Below, in pieces: positions 17,888 through 25,800 of a DNA stretch of 64,000 bases (the stretch's first letter is position 1; each line of letters begins with the position of its first letter). The position numbers were made by a program, and so were the translations under genes. The notes beneath the pieces were generated by a model, which searched no databases, had not been told where the DNA came from, and saw nothing but the letters and a program-made list of their open reading frames with translations. The stretch is taken from the NCBI GenBank assembly GCA_019828565.1, contig JAHDYR010000069.1:62001-126000 (forward strand). Direction: 5' to 3'. This stretch comes from Carpediemonas membranifera (lineage: Eukaryota > Fornicata).

Positions 17888-18611
17888 CCGGCCTGCGGGC
17901 CATCCAGTCTTCGATCCTTCGGGGTCCCAGCGGGCGTCCAATCTCCCTTCCGATCATGTTGTCTCCGTATTCCACGGCTACCTGGAGCGTCTCGTGGCCC
18001 GCGCGGGCTTGGTCCGGTGTGAGTGAGAAGGGTTTGTCCGAGTTCTTCTTCCTGTCCTCTGCCAGTGTGAGGTCCACCTTGTTCACCCAGGGCTCTGGGT
18101 CGTCCATGTAGGCCGTGGCCACCTGCTCTTCTTTGTCCCGGTTCCACAGGTACGTCATCCTGTCCATAATGTTGCCGGCAGCATCTCCCTTGAAGATTCC
18201 CCAATCCTTCGGGAGGAAGCTGGGCTTAATCCGTCCGCTGTCCACGTTTGCTAGTGCTTTTGCTAGGTCCTTCGGGATCATGTCCGCTAGTTCCACATCC
18301 GACCAGTTGTTCTGCTTGGCCGACTCGTACGGGGCTGGCCATACTCTGAGTAGTCTGCTCACCGTGAGCCAGTCCTTCGTGTGTGTGGTGGCCAGGTTCT
18401 CCATGGATTGGCCTGAGGCCTTCTGGTCCGCCGTGAGTCTGTTCGATCTGTCCATGGTCCAAATGGGGTTGGCTCTGATCCTGCTCCGCTCGTTGACCGC
18501 TTGCTTGGCGCTGAGGAGGATGCCTTTGGTGCCCATGACTACCTCTAGCACTCCCCAGCCCATTCCGTACTTCGTGGACGCGGTTTGGGCAACCACTACG
18601 TGCCGTCCGTA
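17888..18611 (-). pseudogene. LINE-A ORF1, N-terminal half
   Basis: Open from the first base of the element. The apparent ATG at 18677 lies in flanking DNA beyond the target duplication. The first in-element Met is in STKYGMGWGVLEVV. The segment has no family I recognise; it is moderately basic and leads, across gypsy-2, into the coiled-coil half at 13020. Absence of a leader suggests 5' truncation during target-primed reverse transcription. Confidence 0.75.
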
Positions 18612-18624
18612 CATGTTGCCGCAC
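18612..18624. repeat. Target-site duplication of LINE-A, right copy
   Basis: CATGTTGCCGCAC, partner of 3439-3451. Confidence 0.85.
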
Positions 18625-18796
18625 ATCAATATGTTCGAACACCCTGCTATATTCTCAGAGCTACTGAGATGTGTCATCTAGCGATAGAACATTGGCAGTT
18701 TACTGGGCTGCCAGCATCGTTTCCTCGTTACCGACTCAATCAGTTTCACAGCGACTAACCTCAAGCTGCACCTCACAATTTACTAACCCACACCCG

Positions 18797-20005
18797 CTAT
18801 GTCCTAAACTGGACTACGCCCGACTTGCACATCGACTTGACTCCCTTGAACATCTTGTACGTCTCACCGCTCATGTCCAGGCGCCTGATCTTCAATCCGC
18901 TGAGGCTGAGATTAGGGATGCTGAAAGCGACCGAAATGACTGGCTTCGTGGTTACCGGCTCGGATCCAGTGGCCTCCATCTTGATGCTGATGCTGGGGAC
19001 GGACTTGCTAGTCTGCAGGATACGGCCGATGGTCCAGACGATGGTGTTCGATGCCATGTCCGTCTTGTACGTGCCTACAGAGGGCTTGACGAGTGTCACG
19101 GCGACGCCCTTAGGGAGAGGAACAGTGAGCACGACGTCTTCAAGGGGCAGGGCCTGCTTGGTGCCGACAGAAATGTCGCAGCGTCCCGCAGAGGAGCCCA
19201 TGCCGAATACGGGCTTGACATAGAGCGGGAGCATGCGCTGCCGGTGGGCGGTGGTCATGTAGGACGTGAGGACAAACTTCCCGTCTGGTGGGACGAAGGA
19301 GAGCGTCTTGTTCTCGTCAAAGCGACGGTATCTGACGCACGGGTGGAAGGACGCCGCGTTTGTCTTGCCGTTGTCGAGGATATCGGGGTCGTCGAACGAG
19401 ATGGTAATGTCGGGCATGCCAGAGAGCTTGGAGTTCACGAGTATCTCGCCGTTGACGATTGAGTGGGCCGTCATGCCGTTGGCGTCGACAATTACATCCA
19501 GTTTCTCAACAACGTCGAAGGTGATCTCGTTGCTCTGGTGGACGACGCCGTTCTGCCTCCAGCTGATGGCCGACATCGATTCGGAGGGGAGGGCGCTCGT
19601 CTCGGTGTTCGTAGGGATGAGGGCCTTGAGGATGTTGAGCTCGGTATTCATGGGGAGGCTGCCATCGAGTACTTCGTCAACAACCTGGTAAATGACGTGG
19701 CTCTTCTGGGAAATGCGCTCTTCTGTGACACCGCCGAGGAAGGCGTCAAAAATGGTGACGAGGCGGTCCAGGAACTCGGTAATGAGAAGCGCTGACTGCT
19801 CCTGGCCGAAGATGGCAAGGAAAAACATATCGTGGCGGCGAATATGGGCCACAAAGTAGCTCTCAATCTCAGTCAAGGGGGGAATTGGCTTTCCGCTGTC
19901 AATAAGAGCCTTGAAAGACTGATCGCAAATCGACAATGGTACAACACCACGGTGCATAACAACCTTGCCTGATGCATTAAGTACTGAGATCGAAAGCGAG
20001 GACAT
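18797..20005 (-). CDS. AP3M: AP-3 adaptor complex, mu subunit
   Basis: 402 residues from the ATG at 20005 (MSSLSISVLNASGKVV). An upstream in-frame ATG would add 63 residues with no family similarity. The N-terminal longin-like domain (about 1-140) precedes a mu-homology domain (about 165-402) with signature blocks ISWRQNGVVHQSNEITFDVV, KLSGMPDITISF, FHPCVRYRRFDENKTLSFVP, SGLKIRRLDM and YKMFKGVKSM. The Ser-Gly-Leu-Lys and SFHPC blocks match AP-3 rather than AP-1/AP-2 mu. Length is close to the usual 415-420. The subunit binds tyrosine-based sorting signals in cargo routed to lysosome-like compartments. VPS33, a partner in the same route, lies 12 kb away. Ends only 170 bp from the LINE-A target site. 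Confidence 0.93.
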   Translation of the reverse strand: MSSLSISVLNASGKVVMHRGVVPLSICDQSFKALIDSGKPIPPLTEIESYFVAHIRRHDMFFLAIFGQEQSALLITEFLDRLVTIFDAFLGGVTEERISQKSHVIYQVVDEVLDGSLPMNTELNILKALIPTNTETSALPSESMSAISWRQNGVVHQSNEITFDVVEKLDVIVDANGMTAHSIVNGEILVNSKLSGMPDITISFDDPDILDNGKTNAASFHPCVRYRRFDENKTLSFVPPDGKFVLTSYMTTAHRQRMLPLYVKPVFGMGSSAGRCDISVGTKQALPLEDVVLTVPLPKGVAVTLVKPSVGTYKTDMASNTIVWTIGRILQTSKSVPSISIKMEATGSEPVTTKPVISVAFSIPNLSLSGLKIRRLDMSGETYKMFKGVKSMCKSGVVQFRT

Positions 20006-20211
20006 TCGGGCTCTCGCTGGATGATTGCGACCCAAACTTGAGTCGAAAATTGTGATGCCCACTGGCCATGCTCTATTCAACACCCTCATGCCGCGGATCC
20101 CGTGACATAATCCCACTCTAACCTCCACACCAATTTTTACATCGTTTGACCATTCTTGACTATCTAGATCTCTTTCAGAGCAAACAACAGGCAAGTAACT
20201 ACACCGTTAGT

Positions 20212-21117
20212 TTAATCCTCCTGAAGAGCAGCAAAGCGGTTGCTCCTCACGGGCTCCGACTTCTTCTCGCTGGAGTAGACAGGCTTGCTCTCAGCGGGCT
20301 TGCTCTCAGCAGCGGGCGCCTTCGACGTGCGGGCAGCTCCCCAGTCAAAGTTCTTGCCAGTCTCAAAGCGCTTGTCCTCCTGCACGGGCCGCTCGGGGCG
20401 CTCTACGCGACGGGGTCTGTACACACCCGTGGCAGGGGCAGGGGCAGGGGGCTGGACCCTCCTCTCAGTCGAGCGGGCGTCAGACCACATCGAGCTGTTG
20501 CCGTATTTGTTCTGTTCGCGGCGCTCGCGAGGCTGGAAATCGCGGTGCTCGCGAGACTGGAAATCGCGGTGCTCGCGGTGTTCGCGAATGACGGGGGCGG
20601 CGGGGAGAGCACGGGAACCGAAGGCATCGCGGGACAGAGAGGGCATGGGAGGTCGCTCATAAGAGCGGTCGCCATAGCCGCCAGGACGCCGATCGCCGTA
20701 GCCGGGGCGAGGACGGTCAACCTGAATACCGATGGCGCGGCCGTTAACCGTGCGGCCGTTCAGGCCCACAGCGCCCTCGAGGGTCTCACGGTCGTCGAAC
20801 TCGATGACGGCCATGCCACGAGACTTGCCAGTGGCCTGATCTATCTTCATCTCGATGTCAGTGGGCTCAACGCCTTGTTGCTCGAACCAACCAAAGAGGT
20901 CGTCGTCCGTCCACTCGAAAGGAAGAGCACGAACGAAGGCCTTGAAAGGACCGTTCATGGGGATCTCATTATCCGCGCTGCGGTTGTATGAAGAGGGTGC
21001 CTGAATTGCAGGACGGCTGTATTGGTCGTCCGCGCAAACGGAGATGCGGTGATCATCCTGATCGGCCCAGTTGTCCGAAGACTCTACGTCACCTGTAATA
21101 AAGGCAGAAAGCTCCAT
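20212..21117 (-). CDS. eIF4B/eIF4H-like RRM protein
   Basis: 301 residues from the ATG at 21117. A DNWADQDD motif near the N-terminus recalls the eIF4B start. One RRM spans about 55-140: AFVRALPFEWTDDDLFGWF (RNP2 region) and GKSRGMAVIEFDD (RNP1 region). The remainder is disordered, rich in Arg/Gly/Pro, with a short tandem REHRDFQ repeat and a C-terminal SNRFAAL box. eIF4B and eIF4H stimulate the helicase eIF4A in cap-dependent initiation. This arrangement (single N-terminal RRM, long RG-rich tail) supports the assignment but other RRM proteins share it. It is divergent from the TBC gene on the other strand with 347 bp between. Confidence 0.7.
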   Translation of the reverse strand: MELSAFITGDVESSDNWADQDDHRISVCADDQYSRPAIQAPSSYNRSADNEIPMNGPFKAFVRALPFEWTDDDLFGWFEQQGVEPTDIEMKIDQATGKSRGMAVIEFDDRETLEGAVGLNGRTVNGRAIGIQVDRPRPGYGDRRPGGYGDRSYERPPMPSLSRDAFGSRALPAAPVIREHREHRDFQSREHRDFQPRERREQNKYGNSSMWSDARSTERRVQPPAPAPATGVYRPRRVERPERPVQEDKRFETGKNFDWGAARTSKAPAAESKPAESKPVYSSEKKSEPVRSNRFAALQED

Positions 21118-21464
21118 GATATCTTGCTAAAGAAGCGAGGAAAGAGCTCGAGAACCGAGAGAGTTTTTTTACGAAAAAAAGATAAAGTGCGTTAGGTGTC
21201 CAGCTTGGGCTCAAGGCTGGGCGAGCCGAGAAAGAAGAGGGTACAACCTGCAAATGACAGCCAGATCCCGTAATCGGCGGCCAAAAGGATTACCAGGCAT
21301 AAGATGACCTACCTTCGTCCCTCAGCTGACAAGAACAGGCCGTCGCCAAGGACTCTCCGATTCCATAGCCTATTCCCAGGTCTAGCGCCAACAGTCGGCT
21401 CTGGTCAAGATCTGATGAATCGAAACCGATCAGCGAGTTAGACAGGGTGATTGAGACAAGTGTC
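21118..21464. other. Divergent intergenic region
   Basis: Shared upstream DNA of the RRM gene (minus) and the TBC gene (plus). Contains A/T runs at 21165-21185 but no motif I can name. Confidence 0.4.
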
Positions 21465-22643
21465 ATGGGCAGTTCCCTGAACGCAGAACGGATCAAAAAG
21501 CTCGTCGATAACTGCAAACTAGATGAGCTGCGGCGAATTGGGCAGGAGACAGGGTTCCAGGACGCCAGAATACGCCGCATTGCATGGCCCTACCTAATCC
21601 GAAGCTTCGGCGATGTTAAGAACTTCGAAATCAAAGAGAACACCACTAGTTCATTCTCCGAGCAGATCGCGTTGGACACCAAACGCTCCTGCTTCAAGTA
21701 TTTCGCCTCAGAGAAAGCCTGGGACGAAATGTCCGAGGAATCCCGCGCCAAGGCGCACTCGAAGGTGGAAGAGATGCAAAACAAGCTGAACCGAGTCCTC
21801 AACATGGTGTTCAGCCAGGGCTCTTCGCTCCACTACTACCAAGGCTTCAACGACCTTGCCAACACAGTAATGAGCGTCATCACGGACGAGTCCGAGTGCG
21901 CCCAACTCTGCCACCACCTCGCAGCGAACCAGTTCTCCCTGTGCACCACTCCTTCACTCGCCCCGGTCACTGATGAACTCTCGCTCATCTTCCACATCCT
22001 CGGGTTCAACGAGCAAAAACTGCTCGACCATCTGACTAAGGCGAACTTGAACGACCCATTCTTCGCGGTCGGCTGGGTGCTTACGTGGTTTGCCCACGAC
22101 ATTGACAATACCGAGGCCATTGCCCGCATGTTCGATTTCATGGTTTGCTCCCACCCCTTGGCGGCCGTATACGCGGCTACAGTCGTCGTGCTCGTGGAGA
22201 GAGACGGCGTGCTTGCTCGCGAGGCGGACTATGCTGAAATCTACTCGTTTTTGAGGTCAATCATGACAGAGAGAGACCATGAACGCGAGCAGGAGTGGTC
22301 TAAGGAGGTCCTTAGGGCAACTAGTAAGGTGATAGCCCAGAAGGAGAAGGCCATGGGCCCCCCGCCCCACTTCCTTGGCTACGTTCAGATGATTCTCGAG
22401 CAGACGACCGCGTTGCTCAAGCGTATGCCCCCCGCCTCATTCCACACGTGCACGGACGTTCTCTTCCCCAAGTATCCCATCCTGTGCACATCATTTGATG
22501 AGGAGCACCTCGCCAAGGCCGTGGCACGGCGGGAGAGGCGGCGGGAGCTCACCCGGACTGTGGTTGTGGGGGGTATACTCGGACTGGCAGTGGTTGTGGT
22601 TGTGGCGGTGGCGTCCCAAGGTCGGGCGGAGGGGTATACGTGA
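21465..22643 (+). CDS. TBC1D20/Gyp8-type Rab GTPase-activating protein with C-terminal anchor
   Basis: 392 residues from the ATG at 21465 (MGSSLNAERIKKL); the frame is open upstream but has no other ATG. The TBC domain spans about 35-290, with the arginine-finger motif IALDTKRS near 70, the glutamine-finger motif LHYYQGFNDL near 122 and WVLTWFAHDI near 200. A hydrophobic segment (VVVGGILGLAVVVVVAVAS) near residues 365-385 is followed by a short polar tail, so it is a tail-anchored membrane protein. TBC1D20 in animals and Gyp8 in yeast have this architecture and inactivate Rab1/Ypt1 at the ER; that function is inferred here. Both catalytic fingers are present. Confidence 0.9.
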   Translation: MGSSLNAERIKKLVDNCKLDELRRIGQETGFQDARIRRIAWPYLIRSFGDVKNFEIKENTTSSFSEQIALDTKRSCFKYFASEKAWDEMSEESRAKAHSKVEEMQNKLNRVLNMVFSQGSSLHYYQGFNDLANTVMSVITDESECAQLCHHLAANQFSLCTTPSLAPVTDELSLIFHILGFNEQKLLDHLTKANLNDPFFAVGWVLTWFAHDIDNTEAIARMFDFMVCSHPLAAVYAATVVVLVERDGVLAREADYAEIYSFLRSIMTERDHEREQEWSKEVLRATSKVIAQKEKAMGPPPHFLGYVQMILEQTTALLKRMPPASFHTCTDVLFPKYPILCTSFDEEHLAKAVARRERRRELTRTVVVGGILGLAVVVVVAVASQGRAEGYT

Positions 22644-22838
22644 GATCTGGCTCTCTGGCGTTTGTCATGGCTTGGTTTATTGGAAGGCGAGGCTGGTGAG
22701 TAAAGTTACTTATAGGAAACTGGTATTGGTTGGCGTTCGAGGCTGTCCTTGGTGTCTGGGATTCGTGGCGAACCCATACCCGAAGAAATTTCGTCGAAAA
22801 CGCAGCTTAAACACACCGACGCGTATCTCCCCCGGTTC

Positions 22839-25800
22839 ATGGAATCTGGAGAGGAGGACAACGTGTACCTGCCTTCACGGCCAGGAACTGCCGTTCGCTC
22901 GTCGGAGAGCGATGATCTCATTCACAAAGCCATGGCCGAGGTGTCGAGAATGGAACGACTCAGCATGGAGGTGGAACGGGAGAACAACGAGTTCGAGCAG
23001 GAGCTGGACACCATGTCTAGCAAGAACTCTCGTTTCAGCGCGCTCAGAGAGTCGATGCTCGCGCACTCGTTCTCTTCCCCACAAGCCATCGAAACGATGC
23101 GCCGCTCCCCCGAGCCTGAGTCACGGACGCTCGCAGTCAGTTTCTCCGCAGCAGACATATCCAAGCTCAAGGAAATGATCACTGCAACGCCAACTCCATC
23201 CGCTGCTCAGGAAGCTCGCCTCCAAGAGTTGTTGGAGAGAGAAGAAATCCTCAGAAAGTTACAAGATAGCCTTGCCTATCGCGATGGCGAGGTTACCATG
23301 CGCGAGGCTGCAGCCAGGGAGCGCGACGAGGAGCTTGATGCGAGGGAAGAGGCCGTTGAGAGGCGGGAAAAGGGAGTGAAGGAGACTGTCGAAAGCTACG
23401 AAGAAATGGAGCGCGAGCTTGAGGCAGAGATGGATTCGAAGATGGCGCAGCTGGGAAGAAAGGCCGCAGAGGTCAAGGAGAAGGACTCCGAGCTCGAGGC
23501 CAAGGGCGCTGAGCTCGCCCAGAAGGCGACTGACCTCGAGACCGCCACCATTGAGATTGATGAGAAGTCTGCCGCCCTCGCTGGGAAGGACTCCGAGCTC
23601 GAGGCCAAGGACGCTGAGCTCGCCCAGAAGCAGGCCGACCTCGAGATCGCCACCATTGAGATTGAGGAGAAGTCTGCCGCCCTCGCTGGGAAGGACTCCG
23701 AGCTCGAGGCCAAGGGCGCTGAGCTCGCCCAGAAGGCGACTGACCTCGAGATCGCCACCGCTGAGATTGAGGAGAAGTCTGCCGCCCTCGCTGGGAAGGA
23801 CTCCGAGCTCGAGGCCAAGGGCGCTGAGCTCGCCCAGAAGCAGGCTGACCTCGAGTCAAAGGACGCCGAGCTGACCCAGAAGCAGGCTGACCTCGAGACC
23901 GCCACCGCTGAGGTCGGAGAGAAGTCTGCCGCCCTCGCTGAGAAGGACTCCGAGCTCGAGGCCAAGGACGCTGAGCTCGCCCAGAAGGCGACTGACCTCG
24001 AGTCAAAGGACGCCGAGCTGACCCAGAAGCAGGCCGACCTCGAGACCGCCACCATTGAGATTGAGGAGAAGTCTGCCGCCCTCGCTGAGAAGGACTCCGA
24101 GCTCGAGGCCAAGGACGCTGAGCTCGCCCAGAAGCAGGCCGACCTCGAGACCGCCACCATTGAGATTGAGGAGAAGTCTGCCGCCCTCGCTGAGAAGGAC
24201 TCCGAGCTCGAGGCCAAGGGCGCTGAGCTCGCCCAGAAGGCGACTGACCTCGAGTCAAAGGACGCCGAGCTGACCCAGAAGCAGGCCGACCTCGAGACCG
24301 CCACCATTGAGATTGAGGAGAAGTCTGCCGCCCTCGCTGGGAAGGACTCCGAGCTCGAGGCCAAGGACGCTGAGCTCGCCCAGAAGGCGACTGACCTCGA
24401 GTCAAAGGACGCTGAGCTCGCCCAGAAGCAGGCCGACCTCGAGACCGCCACCATTGAGATTGAGGAGAAGTCTGCCGCCCTCGCTGGGAAGGACTCCGAG
24501 CTCGAGTCAAAGGACGCCGAGCTGACCCAGAAGCAGGCTGACCTCGAGTCAAAGGACGCCGAGCTGACCCAGAAGCAGGCCGACCTCGAGACCGCCACCA
24601 TTGAGATTGAGGAGAAGTCTGCCGCCCTCGCTGGGAAGGACTCCGAGCTCGAGGCCAAGGACGCTGAGCTCGCCCAGAAGCAGGCCGACCTCGAGACCGC
24701 CACCATTGAGATTGAGGAGAAGTCTGCCGCCCTCGCTGGGAAGGACTCCGAGCTCGAGGCCAAGGACGCTGAGCTCGCCCAGAAGGCGACTGACCTCGAG
24801 TCAAAGGACGCTGAGCTCGCCCAGAAGCAGGCCGACCTCGAGACCGCCACCATTGAGATTGAGGAGAAGTCTGCCGCCCTCGCTGGGAAGGACTCCGAGC
24901 TCGAGGCCAAGGACGCTGAGCTCGCCCAGAAGGCGACTGACCTCGAGGCCAAGGACGCTGAGCTCGCCCAGAAGCAGGCCGACCTCGAGACCGCCACCAT
25001 TGAGATTGAGGAGAAGTCTGCCGCCCTCGCTGGGAAGGACTCCGAGCTCGAGGCCAAGGGCGCTGAGCTCGCCCAGAAGGCGACTGACCTCGAGTCAAAG
25101 GACGCCGAGCTGACCCAGAAGCAGGCTGACCTCGAGTCAAAGGACGCCGAGCTGACCCAGAAGCAGGCCGACCTCGAGACCGCCACCGCTGAGGTCGGAG
25201 AGAAGTCTGCCGCCCTCGCTGAGAAGGACTCCGAGCTCGAGGCCAAGGGCGCTGAGCTCGCCCAGAAGGCGACTGACCTCGAGTCAAAGGACGCCGAGCT
25301 GACCCAGAAGCAGGCCGACCTCGAGACCGCCACCGCTGAGGTCGGAGAGAAGTCTGCCGCCCTCGCTGAGAAGGACTCCGAGCTCGAGGCCAAGGACGCT
25401 GAGCTCGCCCAGAAGCAGGCCGACCTCGAGATCGCCACCGCTGAGATTGAGGAGAAGTCTGCCGCCCTCGCTGAGAAGGACTCCGAGCTCGAGGCCAAGG
25501 ACGCTGAGCTCGCCCAGAAGGCGACTGACCTCGAGATCGCCACCGCTGAGGTCGGAGAGAAGTCTGCCGCCCTCGCTGGGAAGGACTCCGAGCTCGAGGC
25601 CAAGGGCGCTGAGCTCGCCCAGAAGGCGACTGACCTCGAGTCAAAGGACGCCGAGCTGACCCAGAAGCAGGCCGACCTCGAGACCGCCACCGCTGAGGTC
25701 GGAGAGAAGTCTGCCGCCCTCGCTGAGAAGGACTCCGAGCTCGAGGCCAAGGGCGCTGAGCTCGCCCAGAAGCAGGCCGACCTCGAGATCGCCACCGCTG

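Larger units (their letters stand above)
3452..18611 (-). mobile_element. LINE-A (about 5.6 kb) split by two gypsy elements
   Basis: A non-LTR retrotransposon on the minus strand with ORF1 (18611 to 12491) and ORF2 (12151 to 4364: APE endonuclease, reverse transcriptase, Cys/His tail). It is flanked by a 13-bp direct repeat (3439-3451 and 18612-18624). Its 3' end is a CTT-rich pyrimidine tail (plus-strand GAAGAAGAA run at 3452-3473) after AAATTT, matching the tail style of LINE-B. Gypsy-1 and gypsy-2 lie inside it. Deleting each with one 4-bp target copy gives a LINE of about 5.6 kb whose frames continue across both junctions. ORF1 is open from the first base with no leader, so the 5' end is probably truncated. 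ORF2 has two further frame changes, near 11310 and near 6240, so the copy is dead. Confidence 0.85.

Noticed and set aside
20146-20991. 281-codon plus-strand frame
   Set aside because: Complement of the RRM gene, which has clear RNP motifs.
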